A DNA stretch of 64,000 nt from Branchiostoma floridae (GCF_000003815.2 NC_049995.1:9699370-9763369); one strand, 5' to 3'; counted from the first letter of the stretch, positions 1-26,069 are shown. Numbers and translations: made by a program. The notes: a model not told the origin generated them from the letters alone.

Positions 1-331
1 TGTCTTTTGAATCCAGCTTAACTTAGAAACGTACCAGAAATATTTTACATGACATTGTGCTGTTCTGGTTAGAGTCTGTTGGAAGCTCTGTCTGTTGTGT
101 TTACTAGTATTGTCAAATAATATACTCCACGATCCAATAAAGCCATTCTAGCTTTGTGCAAATCACTTTCAAAGTCACATTTTCGTACTTCTAGCTCTGT
201 ATAGTCAATCAATTCAAATTGTTACAAATGGTATCTGTATTAATATTGTATCACACAATCGATTGACATAAATCAGCTAAAATAGAATACTCTGTGTATA
301 AGTATTAGTGAAAGGGCGTTTTACTATCCAC

Positions 332-932
332 AGCCAAATGTCAGTATTAGCGACGGAATGCCCGTGGATTTCACCCCTACATATTGATGAAATCCACAGC
401 CAACCAAATGTCAATATTAGCGGCAGAATGCCCGTGGATTTCATCACTACATACAGATGAAGTCCACAACCAAATGTCAGTATTAGCGACAGAATGCCCG
501 TGAATTTCATCACTAGATACTGATGAAGTCCACAGCCAAATGTCAGTATTAGCGACAGAATGCCCGTGATTTTCATCACTACATACTGATGAAGTCCACA
601 GCCAAATGTCAGTATTAGCGACGGAATGCCCGTGAATTTCATCACTAGATACTGATGAAGTCCACAGCCAAATGTCAGTATTAGCGACGGAATGCCCGTG
701 GATTTCATCACTACATACTGATGAAGTCTACAGCCAAATGTCAGTATTAGCGACGGAATGCCCGTGGATTTCATCACTACATACTGATGAAGTCCACAGC
801 CAAATGTCAGTATTAGCGACGGAATGCCCGTGGATTTCATCACTACATACTGATGAAGTCCACAGCCAAATGTCAGTATTAGCGGCGGAATGCCCGTGGA
901 TTTCATCACTACATATCGATGAAATCCACAGC
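332..932. repeat. 66-bp minisatellite, about nine units
   Basis: About nine units of 66 bp, each containing AAATGTCAGTATTAGCGAC followed by GGAATGCCCGTGG and an inverted repeat. GTGGATTTCATCA pairs with TGATGAAGTCCAC across an 8-nt loop, so every unit can fold into a hairpin. Because 66 is a multiple of three, long open frames run through the array on both strands; I read these as artefacts of the period, not as genes. Confidence 0.9.
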
Positions 933-1143
933 TGTGGAGTTCATCAATCCACGGTCCTTGGATATACCTCACAGAGATTAACAAAACGAATTACTACTAT
1001 TACAAAACTACTGCCATCAAACTAAAGTCCAAGTGTCAGTTCAAAACGCCGGCGGCCTAAAATATCTAATGCAAAGTTAAATGTCTAATAACTCAGAACT
1101 ACCATTTTTCCAACATGCATTGTTACTATAGCGTCCGTATTCG

Positions 1144-1236
1144 TCAGTCCTTTTCCTTGCAGTTACAATCCTCAAGTCCATATTCATTAGACCTTTTCCT
1201 TGCAGTTACAATCCTCAAGTCCATATTCATTAGTCC
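1144..1236. repeat. 43-bp tandem repeat, just over two units
   Basis: The unit begins AGTCCTTTTCCTTGCAGTTA and continues through CAATCCTCAAGTCCATATTC. It occurs twice in full with a third partial copy, between the large minisatellite and the SR-protein fragment. Confidence 0.8.
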
Positions 1237-1267
1237 TTCTCCTTGCTGATTCACCATATCGGTAGTG

Positions 1268-1800
1268 CTTCATGCAGGCTGAGACTTCACCAGTTTGATC
1301 TTACAACCATAGATTTCAGTCCCGTCAAGCTTACGCCAGGCATTCTCCATGTCTTGGTAGGTGGAAAATTCCACAATCCCCTCATTCCTGTTCTGCTTGT
1401 GCACATCAGCAAAGGTGACTTCTCCAGCTTGCCGCACGTAATCCTTCAAGTCCTGCCAGCTACAGCGACTGGACAAGTTCTTCACAATCAGGCGGTAGTT
1501 AGTGCGGACAGGCGAGCCATATCTTTTCTTGCCCTTCGACCCCTGGCCGCCTCCATGGCCGCGATACCCTGGGCCAAAGCCACGCTGGCTCCCTCCATAC
1601 GATCTGCCACGAGTCGGCACGACCATTGTAGCTGTACTCGCTCGATCTGAATCCACGGCTGCTCCTGTCGCAGTCCCCGTCCCGTCTGTAACCACCGCGT
1701 CCTCCTCCGTCACCATGGCGACCGAATGCTGGTCCGTTATTGGTGGGACTATCCTCCAGTCCCCTGCGGATGTGGGTTCCTGACCGAACTTATGTGTTGG
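1268..1800 (-). pseudogene. Fragment of an SRSF4/5/6-type SR splicing factor (second RRM)
   Basis: On the minus strand an uninterrupted stretch ends at 1270 and encodes the second RRM of an SR protein. The signature SWQDLKD is present, preceded by NLSSRC and followed by [12 protein letters not shown] and a KLDGTEI motif. SRSF4/5/6 proteins use this pseudo-RRM to contact exonic splicing enhancers. Upstream, a Gly/Arg/Asp-rich linker of the kind found between the two RRMs is visible, but in another frame. The first RRM and the RS tail are missing, a stop follows soon after the RRM, and two normally conserved positions near the end (Asn and Arg in the TEINGRKI region) are Tyr and Cys. With no introns seen, I infer a decayed retrocopy or gene fragment. 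Confidence 0.65.
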
Positions 1801-1811
1801 AGCTATCTGTA

Positions 1812-2141
1812 TCAGCTTGGCCGGGTTTGGGATGTCACGTCCGAGGATGACATCTCTAACTTTCGTTCCTTCTTTTTCTCTTCAGCTTCTATCTTCAGTT
1901 TCTCCATCTCTACCTGTCGTTCCTTCCCTCTCTCTTCAGCTTCTAACTTTAACTTTTGCATTTCTCTTTCCTTGGCTCTCTCCTCCCTCTCCAGTGCCTG
2001 CTGCACATACGTTTGCAAAGCCTCCTCCTTCAGGCCTAGTTTCGAACCCGCCTCGATATATTCTTCCATCTTCCCTTTTTTGATGAGTTTACTGATTTGT
2101 TTCGGCCCGTCTGACTGACGTTCTTTTGGTATCATGCACAC
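1812..2141 (-). other. Charged coiled-coil stretch, possibly a gag-like retroelement fossil
   Basis: A minus-strand stretch encodes a Lys/Glu-rich coiled coil with repeats such as EREERAKEREMQKLKLEAEE. Similar segments sit near the N-terminus of gag-like proteins in invertebrate LTR elements. It is short, isolated and without LTRs or a pol region, so at most a small broken fossil. A host-gene fragment is also possible. Confidence 0.3.
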
Positions 2142-2440
2142 ACAAAGAAGATACTTGTTGCCATACTAATTGGCAATCCTTCTAAATAAATAGATAAATA
2201 ATCCGCTGATATCGTCGTCTTTAACAGATTATTTAACTGCTATTCTGCTATGTAGATTACGATCCATCTACCCAAACATACACTATCGTCACTTTCAAAC
2301 CTACCTGAACCGACAGCTACAGTACAAGTCAAATCAGATTTAAAGACATATGGTGATTATTCAAATTATATGCACTTTGGATTTGTATTCATGATGTTGA
2401 AATGTGTTTTTGTTTCAATGCGTATGCGACGTTAAGGATT

Positions 2441-2545
2441 ACTGTAAATGCAGAAATGTTCGCGGTGGATTAATGTTCGCGGTTTTCGCGGTGACCACTT
2501 TATCGCGAACTTAAAACCACCGCGAACATTTTTCTATTACGGTAT
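2441..2545. repeat. Short CGCGAA-rich hairpin repeat
   Basis: AATGTTCGCGGTGG (2455-2468) and CCACCGCGAACATT (2517-2530) are perfect 14-bp inverted copies. Related CGCGAA-containing fragments appear near 5120-5165 and 63120-63190, suggesting a dispersed palindromic element. Confidence 0.6.
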
Positions 2546-4134
2546 TAGACTGCACTCTGCGTAACTAAGGTGGTCCAGGCCATGTTACAGCTATCACTTG
2601 GGGTCGGAGTGAAAATGGGTATAAGTCAGCCATACGCATTTCAAATTGACTCAAATTTGCAGGAGGGTTAGATTGGATGTGTATCGTTGCGTCTAAGTAT
2701 TTTTGGTATTGATATATTGTATTAATTTGTTTGTTTTAATAAATTGATAAAGTCATTTTTGGGGGTAGAAAATGTAGTTTAAAGAACCATTCCTAAAGTT
2801 CAATGCTTGTTTTTTTGTGTGTATAGCTGCTAATACTTACCGTTGAACAGAAACTGGGTGATTCTAATGATACTATGTTTCCTTCTCCTGAAAAATCATT
2901 ATTTGTCTATGTTATTGATGGATATTTTAGGGGAGTTCTTTCCCTTCTGGCTTATATAAAATCTACGGAATCATTTTCCTAGTTTTTTGGCTGTTTTTAG
3001 AGTAGACAAGGACATGGCCGATCATCAAACGTTATTTTGGTCTTTCCTGAAAGGTTACTATAGTCCTTTAAAATGGTTTAAAGTTTGTACTATAAATTTT
3101 ACCTACAGAGGCATGTTCTCCAACCAATCAATCTGACAGCCTAATTACTTAGTTTATTTAGCACCTCCTTGAGAAGCAATTATAAGTAATTGACACTTGC
3201 ATCGGGGCTCAGCTGGTGCTATTGTTATGCGTAGTGTGGTCTGTCAGGTTTGTCTTGCGCTTTTCACCTTACCATACTCCAATGCCCATCCAAAAGTTTT
3301 TTTAAACACAAAATAATGACATGAAAAGACAACTGTAAAATTTACAAAAGTTACATTTCGATTAATGAAGGCCCAGGAATTCCTTTTGTTTCCTTTAGCG
3401 GTCGAAGTACTGTTCATATAGCTGCGCACATAACTAATGATCGAAGGTGAACTGAATGAGTGAATTCTATGTACATGTAGTTAATTTTGGTGATAAAATG
3501 AAGACCTAAAATATCAACATATGTGTGGCTTCTTCATCGATATTTTGCTTCATTCGGTGTCCCGGGGCTGTAGTGAGACCCCAGGAATAGACAAGATCGG
3601 CAGCGCATAGTGTCAAAAAGACTTTACATAGAATGTAGTACATGTATTAGGAAAATTTGGATATGAGTCAATCGGCAATACACATTGTAACTACAGAGTA
3701 GACATTATTACTAGTAATCAGTTTGAGTTGGTCATGTCCATTGTATGATGCAATACAGATAATTTCTGCAACAATTTGAATTGATAAAGGTGATATAGCG
3801 TTTGAAAAAAAGGTACCTTCAATTTGGTTTTTAAAAAGCTACGTTTTTTTCCGATTGTAGAGCATCTACTAAAAGACTCTTCTCAAAAGAATACACATAA
3901 AATATTTCGATTTTGTTATAACTTTATGTGAGCACTATTCATTCATATATTTGTCGTTATACACGCGTACGGCACCGCACATGTCTATCTCGCTATTAAA
4001 GACTGATCGACACCATAGCCGAACGTTTTATAACATTTTGGAGGGCTGATAAGAAGGAATACCATCTAAACCAACGTTTGAATTACAAATGTGCAACAAT
4101 ATTGTGATAAATACTAGTAGTAAAAAAGCAAATA

Positions 4135-4240
4135 GAAAATTACACCAACTCGGTTTCGAACCCGGGTCAAAACAAAGTTCACATGTAGTACTAGTATCAA
4201 ACCCTTACCAACTAAGCCACAAAGACTTGTGCTGGAAGCG
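4135..4240 (-). repeat. tRNA-like unit, SINE head or tRNA pseudogene
   Basis: On the minus strand TGGCTTAGTTGG (4208-4219) resembles an RNA polymerase III A box and GGTTCGAAACC (4152-4162) a B box. The spacing is longer than in a standard tRNA and I could not fold a clean cloverleaf, so a SINE head or decayed tRNA is more likely than a working tRNA. Confidence 0.35.
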
Positions 4241-5449
4241 GGGTAATTCCGATGTACATGTACAAGGTCTGTTGTTTTAGTATTGTTTGTGCTTGATTGG
4301 AGAACAAAAGATCATTGTCCTCCTCTGGCTGGGAAAGTTGTTTTTACCAAAGGAATTAGACAATAATCGGAGCCGATTCGCAGCTGCCTGTCTGGGAATT
4401 TTGTCTTAGAGAAAGAGTTACGTGTAGCTATTTTGTGCGGTTTCAACCAGGTGAAATTAATAAAAGCATCCTTGAAGCATCCGCGACAAATTTTTCCCCA
4501 TCAGTGCAAAAGTTATTCTCTGACTTGAGACAATAACGTCAACTGTCTAGACAATGTGTTCACAAAAGCAACAACTGAAATATCGAGGTTAAAACCCTAA
4601 CCCTTATTTAACCTCCTTGGAAATATTGTGTATTGGATAAGATCAACACAAAAATATCTTTAATACTCGTGTAGGATGATATGCCCAATTGAAACTTTTT
4701 GAGACATTTTTTGGAAGTCTTAGTTTTCACGTACACAGTCAAGGTTATTTTTTATTTATAGACAAATAGTATGAACTATACAATAACCGCAGGTCTGTAC
4801 ATAAGAAAAAATATTGCATGCTTTATTTCTAGTCACAAAACGAACACCTACACATTGACACATACAGCCCTGTCTTGTCCTTTGCTTTGTATTTGCTGGG
4901 CCATCTTGGAAATGGAGTCCGGAGGTAAAGCAATTAACTCACCAGGGGAAATTAGCACGTGATTGGGATGCAAAACTGGGAGGGGAACTACTGCATATTT
5001 ACAAGCACCTAACTCGCACTTGATTCATTACAATATTCAAGTACCTAATCATCATATTTAAATGAGGCATTTGGCAAGACAGGCCTGGGCCACCTTAGTC
5101 GCGCAGAGCAGTCGATGGTGTTACCGCGAAATTAAATCCTTGCGAACTTAAATGCATTTACAGTAATCAAATGAGGGCGCATTTTCAAATCCATAGGAGT
5201 TGCCTATTTTATATATTACTTATATATATATAGCTGCATAGTATTTTACTTATACGTATACGTGTGTGATTGATCGGTCAGTCACTGATATCCGTCTACG
5301 GCTGCATATGTTCACTGTGCTGGACCGTAAACTGTATGTCAATACCTGGTGAATAGAAAGTGCTCATATTTCCACGCTGCTATGCATATGTAATTGCTAG
5401 AATTTAGGCCATGAGCACGTGTGCAATTTCTAGCTGTCTTGTTATGAAT

Positions 5450-5552
5450 GTACCATGTGTCAGTCACTATGTACCATGTGTCAGTCACTATGTACCATGT
5501 GTCAGTCACTATGTACCATGTGTCAGTCACTATGTACCATGTGTCAGTCACC
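5450..5552. repeat. 21-bp tandem repeat, five units
   Basis: GTACCATGTGTCAGTCACTA plus T is repeated five times with essentially no divergence, about 450 bp upstream of the TRIM gene start. Near-identity suggests a young, probably length-variable array. Confidence 0.9.
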
Positions 5553-6000
5553 ACGCACGTAAAAGTCGTACGTCGGCGGGATAAATAGTATTAGTGTTTC
5601 CATAAGTTCTTCTGGTGTCCGCTTTGGAATAGTCATACATGTACCCCTATGGCTAGAAAATTGCTATCTATAATAACTAAGAAAACTGTGTAAGGGAAAC
5701 GTTAGCTTTTGTACGGTTAAGTGGCAACCGCATCATGTGACCAACGCGTAAATAAAGGTAACGTCATTGACATGCTCACCTTGTTTGGGTGAAAGTTCAA
5801 CGTTCAAAGTCCTGCTTCCCCCTACATTTGTTCACCTTAAGTTCTTCCATCATTTGAGTAACAGCTTAAGGTATCAAAGTTTGAATTCGCCGCTTGCCAC
5901 TTCTTTAATTTGTAGTCTTCTTTATCTTTGAACTTGATCAAACATTTTGTTTCTTCTACGTCTTGTTCCGGACTCAGTCAACCATCTCGAAACGTTCAAA

Positions 6001-9000
6001 ATGGCGGAATCAAAACTTCTGAATCGGCTCTCAGAAGATTTTCTCGAGTGTCAGATCTGCCTGCAGCCCTACCGCCGACCAAAGGTACTGTCTTGTCTTC
6101 ATTCCTTCTGTCAGCAGTGTCTTGAAGAGTTTCTTAAGAGACAAACGGTAAAAACTGAGCTGGATTGCCCCACCTGTCGCAGCAAGACTTTACTTCCGGG
6201 TGGCGGGGTCGCGGAACTGAAAGATAATTTCTTTGTGGAAAGTCTGAAGGACACGGTTGGCGTCCACAAGAAGCTGACAGATGAAGCAGAGGTTCTCCTT
6301 TGTGGTAGCTGTGAGACTAAGACTGGGGCGGAGTCTTTCTGTATGGAATGTGGCGACTTTCTTTGTGACGAATGTGCCGCAATACACCGTCGCATGAAAG
6401 TCACAAGGGGTCACAAGATAGTCGGAGTAGAGCAGCTCAAAGCCGACTTTGACAATGTTAGGATCAAGCCTCGTCCCCTGCCACCGTGTAAGATCCACTC
6501 ACAGGAGACTTTGAAATTGTTCTGCATCGATTGTAGCGAGGCTATTTGCCAGATATGCACCGTATTGTCCCACAAAGACCACAAGTACGAGTATTTCACC
6601 GACACAGCCGCCAAGGAAAAAGAAGACATACTTGCTCTTCTTGAGAAAACAAAAAATAAGTTGAGGGATCTTAAGAATGCTGAACAACAAGCGCTCGCAC
6701 AGAAGAACGTGTTTGAGAAACGAGTCAAGGAAACTGCCGAGAAGATCAAAAGCAAAGCAGAGCAAACGATAACGGAGGTAAATCAGCGAGAGGCAGAGTT
6801 ACAGAGTTACGTGACTACATTGAGCAAGGCCCGGAATAAAGAGTTCTCCACGGCTATAGAAGAGATAGAAACGGCGACTGTGGCGTTAGAGAGCGCGGCA
6901 GAGTTCGGACGGAACATCGTGGAACACGGGGCGGAGTTTGACATTATGGCGGTCGGTGCCCAGGTGAGCTATAGACTGAAGAAACTGTTACAGGTAGAGG
7001 CTGCCAACATAATAGAGGAATTACCTAAGAAGACCTACATCGCTTTTAAGGAGGAGGAGACGTCAATTATGGCTAAACCTCGTCTGGGAGAAGTCAAGAC
7101 AAAGAAATTTGAAGGTAAGCTGTGCGTTTTCAAGAGTATGCATTATATATATACATAATCGTCTATTCAACAACATTTTCATTCATAGTACTCAGTCTGC
7201 TGTGCTCAGTGTGGCGTTTGAAATAGACATCGGTATCTTACCGGCATCTAATGTTTTACGTCTATATCCTGCTAGTTACAATTGTCTATTGTGTATAGTT
7301 GTTGTGCATGTAAATTTATCACATGTTGTAAACTCAGCGATATTTAGAGGTGTTCTGCAATGTTAATTTAAAATAAAGGTTGAAGAAAGATTGAAGACGT
7401 GTTGTATTCTCTTTGTAATCTGCATCTTTTGACACATATTAGCTATAAACTATTAATCTTTATCGTGCAAAAAATGACACTTAGATGTACGGCTGGAACT
7501 TTGAACTGATTTGGAAGAGTTAATGTTTCTCTCCTTTTACTCCTTTTATTATATTATTAGACTCTGTCAAGCCTTTTAGCCACTGGATCGCATCAAGAGA
7601 TGTCCATACCCACGGTAAAGACCACGGTCATGTGCCTGAAAATTATGACATCCACTTTGAGCCTAAAGTGTCACAGTTACAGGTAAGATTTTTCACAACA
7701 CTGTTGTGTTGTCTTTGCCCCAGTTATATTTTCGAAATCCTCAATAAATTGTAGCGTAGTCAAGTACAATGTTTTATATACATGTATATCTGCATTTAGG
7801 AATAATGGTATACATGGTTGCTAAACGTACTGCCCTTTTACTATCAAAGGCTCTTAGATAGGTTTATTATTAGATATCAAGTACATGCAGTGCGGTAGGG
7901 ATGTGCCCATTTCAAGATGACACTTTTAAGATGAATACTTACCAGCTTAAACATATTTAGAACCCAAGAAACAGAATCTTAGACAACATACGTCATGTAG
8001 TAACAGAATAGCACGTGAACTTTTTAGCGCGTTTCGTTTTTAACCCATACAAAACAATATGTCTATGGTAACCACTACTCACACATTGTTTTGTCTTTCC
8101 TTGAGGGATTCGGTCAGCTGTTCAAGACCAAGCCACCAGCTGCAGCTTCGAGTGGGTCCGTTTTCGGAAAGGCCTCGCCAGCTAAAGGAGCGGGTTTTAC
8201 ATTCGGTGGTCCAGCCAAGCCGGCAGAATCCTCAGGGTTCGGCTTTGGTGGCCCAAGAATCGGAAGTCGTCCAGCTACTGGTATACGTACAGGATTTAGT
8301 TTCGGGGTTAAGGCAGATGAGACGTCCTTCAATTCTTTATCTCCGTTTTTCAGTCAAGCTGGAAAGCAAATGCCGAGTATCAATGATTTGGCCAAGCAGT
8401 CACTCCTGGGTGCAGAGACGGGTCCGTTAGCAGATGCCCCGAAGCAGACAGCGACAGCCTTCGGTGGACAGGATAGCATGAGCGGTACGGCTTCCCCTAG
8501 CACACTGTTTCGCACTTCAACAATAGATACATCAATGTCGACACTCTCTGTTAAGGAGATGGCTAACCAAGTTGGAGGATTCAAGTTTACCTTTAGTCCT
8601 GAGAAGATCATCCCCGCATCTAAAACAAGTGCCAAAAGCCCACTAAAAAGTCCAACCAAAAGCCCCAACAACGACGACGACTCCAAACTTCCTGAAAGGA
8701 TCGAACTCAAAACCGGAGAAGAGGAGGAGGAACAGCTGTTCAAGTTTCGAGCAAACTTGTTCTGCTGGGATAAAGACTACAACGAGTGGAAAGAGCGAGG
8801 GGTGGGAGAAATCAAGATCCTACGCCACAAGACGACAAACCGTTCCCGTGTGCTGATGAGGCGCGAAAAGGTGCTGACGGTGTGCGCGAACCACGTCATT
8901 AACGGAACCATGTCCCTGCATCCAAGTTCCGGATCCGACCGGTCTTGGGTCTGGACGGCCTTTGACGCAGCAGAAGAGGAACCAAAGGCAGAGCAGTTCG

Positions 9001-9134
9001 CTGTTCGGTTCAAACTCCCTGAAACCGCGGTCGAGTTCAAGACACACTTTGACCAGTGTGTCGAAAAAGCAAAGAGGTATTCTTCCCCAACCAAATCAAG
9101 TCCGGAGAATATCTCTCCCGTCCAAAAACCCTAG
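6001..9134 (+). CDS. TRIM-type RING E3 fused to FG repeats and a Ran-binding domain
   Basis: Three exons, 6001-7114, 7561-7682 and 8106-9134, join at GT-AG sites with matching phases (1, then 0) into 754 aa. I chose the ATG at 6001 (AAAATGG context), 16 residues before the RING. Residues 17-59 hold the RING cysteines (CQIC, CLHSFCQQC, CPTC), about 101-139 a first B-box, about 163-195 a second, and about 205-300 a coiled coil. Exon 2 (372-412) ends in YDIHFEPKVSQLQ, like the lead-in to RanBP2 Ran-binding domains. Exon 3 opens with FxFG-type motifs (VFGK, FTFGG, FGFGG, FSFG) and SP repeats, then a RanBP1/RanBP2-type domain at about 607-737 with WKERGVG and VCANH. RING TRIM proteins are ubiquitin ligases; this domain type binds Ran-GTP at nuclear pores. 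Together they suggest, by inference, a pore- or Ran-targeted ligase. Two adjacent genes wrongly joined is the alternative. Confidence 0.8.
7372..7377 (+). terminator. Possible intronic poly(A) signal of the TRIM gene
   Basis: AATAAA lies in intron 1, 258 bp after the exon 1 donor. Unspliced reading adds about 14 residues and stops at 7158, so a short RING/B-box/coiled-coil isoform without the Ran-binding part could end here. Confidence 0.4.
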
Positions 9135-9455
9135 GACGAAAGATTGACTGTATATTGGGACGGGAGCAAGTCCGAAACTCCGTCCGCAAACTTTCCGTGG
9201 ATCCGTTGGGGAATTCAATGGACCCGGAGCAGTCCAAACATATTGCGAGGAACACTAAGGCCATGTTCATTCAAGAGAACAGTTCGCAGTCAGCTTTTAA
9301 AGTTTCTTAAGGATTGGGCAGTATACTGGCTCCTTATCTCACTGCGCTTGGAACACTGGTGTGTCACTGTGGGGTTCGAAAGAGGCTCAACGAATTTCAG
9401 AGATGAAGAAGAGACTTTAACAGTATTCATTACTGTACACTTTTGTAAGTAGGGA

Positions 9456-9461
9456 AATAAA
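9456..9461 (+). terminator. Poly(A) signal of the TRIM/Ran-binding gene
   Basis: AATAAA about 320 bp after the TAG stop at 9132-9134, in AT-rich sequence, is the first such signal downstream and gives a plausible 3' UTR of 9135 to about 9480. Confidence 0.6.
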
Positions 9462-9479
9462 TTTGAACACCATAATGAT

Positions 9480-11304
9480 TTTCCCTTTTTTTAATCACAT
9501 AATTTTAATAACAAGAAGCAGCAATTTACACCACACTTTCACCATACCAACATTTTTCTAGCTGTTCACCACAATCATTGAACAAATAGCTGATGCATGT
9601 ATTAACTATATATATATATGTAATTTTAGAAAGAAAAATTTCCAGCAAATTGTAAAGACAGGCTACAAGTTTCAAATTTTACAAATAGTACTACAAATGT
9701 TTTGGTATATACGTCAAGATTGTGTCAAATTGACGATGCCTAAGCCAAGACAAATGTAGAAATTAAGCACTTTTATCTGAATGTCTTTCTGTGTTACGAT
9801 GTATTTTACATAGCTGTATATACAGTCTGATTGTTTTTTGTTGTCTTACTACATAATTTTGTGTAATAGAATCATGTGATAGACCAACACCGATATCACT
9901 ATTAACTATGGCGCAAACATACATCTTTAAAGAGGCAATACTTAGTAATATAAGAGACATTTTTCTTGACATTTCAACATGTTCAGCATATCAGATTACT
10001 TCAATAATCTTTTCACTGCAAATTGTCAATAAAACAATCAAATCTATTACAATTCTAGCTTACAAATCTGCAATAGAATATTCTGAGAAGTTTTATTAAA
10101 TCTGACAAATTTCCCTTGAAGCCAGAAAAGCTAATGATATGCTTTAAGTTTATAAATTTCTGCATAGTCAATAGTTAACTATATCTTTAGTTATTATAAT
10201 TTGAAATTTATCCTAAGAATAAATTTTTGGATTTTATCTATAAGATTTACATACACAAAGGCTGATTATCTGTATTCAAATCACAAAACAGATTTTAATA
10301 TTAAATTTTCTTCTATATGTATATTGTAGACTAAGTGTAGGTTTTAATTTAGATTGCTTTGATCTAACTAATTTTCAAAAAGAATAGCAAAGTGTCTCTC
10401 TTTTACCAATAGTTTTGTCATATTCTCAGAGCCTATCCCATAATAGTACTAGTATAGCATCATCGTGCTACCAAATATGGGCAACACATAATCATGTGAC
10501 CCAGAGGTTATGATTTGAACACTGTTGGAAGGGCCACCTTTTTTTACACTAAAAATGATACAGGCAAAAAAATCAGTAAACAGTATAGTGAATATATATT
10601 ATGATTCTGTCTCTAGTCAAAATTACCTACATCAAAATCAACTTCAATCTATTATAATTGTTATTTTTCACAAGAAATTGTCTTATTTTTGGGGTTTGCT
10701 CTCTAGCTTGGAAGAAATATTGAGAGATTGAAACATAATTTTTCTATTTTGTCGCAGTGATTGACTGAGAGTGGTCACTTTGTCATAATGCAACATTCAC
10801 ACGTATACATTCTTTTTTTTATGGAGAGCATTTTGTTTTCGGTTCTAAATTAAATTCTATCCATAGTTGAATCTCCAAAAAAAAACAAGACGGAAATTAA
10901 ACGTTTTGTCCAGGGCTATAGCTAAATATGTATAACTTTTTTCTTACCTGCAAAGCTCATTTATCGAAGATTTTTTGGTGGCACTGTATTGGCTGTCTAA
11001 GAAAAAAAAAATACTAATTTAAAACACTATCATCATGTAATTCCTGGCATAAGTCATAGTATATGTATTTCTTGCTGGACAACAAATTCAAAAACAGTCC
11101 CACTGAAAATAAATGGGCTTTTCAGGAAATAAGAAAGATGACTGCCCTGTCAACCCAACACCCTCCAACAGAATGGTACATTCCATTCTACAGATCTAAA
11201 ATCACAGTAAGATTGGAACAAACCATTCCGGTTTCACATAGAATATGGTAGGATTAAAGTAATGAACTGGCAAGAAAACATTCAATGAATGGTATGTCGC
11301 AGTT
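9480..11304. other. AT-rich stretch between convergent genes, no gene seen
   Basis: Very AT-rich sequence between the 3' ends of the TRIM/Ran-binding gene (+) and TTC39C (-). No coding exon is visible. Part may be TTC39C 3' UTR; a minus-strand AATAAA lies near 10093, but I cannot say it is used. Confidence 0.5.
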
Positions 11305-25714
<14,410 letters not shown>

Positions 25715-25730
25715 AACATACAGTATTGAA

Positions 25731-26069
25731 ATGGGGGACACAAACAAAGACAAAAAACAAAACAACGATATAGCACAATCAACATCAACCAGCAATGATG
25801 ACAGCCTCTCACAAGACCAGAAAGACCGATCCTTTCTCAGAGAACGTTTCTTACACCTTCTTAAGGGTATCCAAGGAAACCGGACACACTTTAAGATGTA
25901 CGAGAAGACGGAAGTCGACGCGACATTCCAACTGTCAGACATTGATGGTCAAAACTTTCTTGTGTCCAATCTTGAAACACCAATGGGGACACAACCACAG
26001 GCCATACTGAGATGTGCTGACATCATTTCCTGTTCTGTGGACTTGGGGACTGGAGAGCACAAAATTTGA
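25731..26069 (+). CDS. GEMIN7: Gemin7, Sm-like subunit of the SMN complex
   Basis: A single coding exon of 112 aa. The start is the ATG at 25731, just after a splice acceptor (TTTTCAG, exon from 25715), so an upstream non-coding exon is expected. Residues from about 36 match the Gemin7 Sm-like fold by recall of the human protein: LRERFLHLLKG, then VDATFQLSDIDGQNFLVSNLETPMG, then QAILRCADIIS, the counterpart of human LLRCSDIIS. Gemin7 pairs with Gemin6 in the SMN complex, which loads Sm proteins onto spliceosomal snRNAs in the cytoplasm. The N-terminus is polar and low-complexity. The last residues, after DIIS, are lineage-specific and come from the first unit of a tandem array that continues into the 3' UTR. 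Confidence 0.9.
   Translation: MGDTNKDKKQNNDIAQSTSTSNDDSLSQDQKDRSFLRERFLHLLKGIQGNRTHFKMYEKTEVDATFQLSDIDGQNFLVSNLETPMGTQPQAILRCADIISCSVDLGTGEHKI

Larger units (their letters stand above)
2165..5449. other. Intergenic stretch, no gene seen
   Basis: AT-rich sequence with no convincing coding exon on either strand. It contains one hairpin repeat (2441-2545), a tRNA-like unit (about 4135-4240) and a diverged piece of a CGCGAA-rich repeat near 5120-5165. Confidence 0.5.

Noticed and set aside
277-984. A 235-residue minus-strand frame in the 66-bp minisatellite
   Set aside because: Unit length is a multiple of three, so frames stay open on both strands; no start context, family match or non-repeat coding sequence.
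4135-4240. A functional tRNA gene
   Set aside because: A and B boxes are present but the spacing is too long and no clean acceptor stem or cloverleaf could be drawn.
5947-6000. An upstream start for the TRIM protein giving 18 extra residues
   Set aside because: That reading starts at a non-ATG codon; the ATG at 6001 has a good context and sits right before the RING, as is usual in TRIM proteins.
8059-8105. Extending the Ran-binding exon upstream as an independent start
   Set aside because: The text before 8106 is a polypyrimidine tract plus AG, and no ATG lies in frame close by; splicing from exon 2 fits better.
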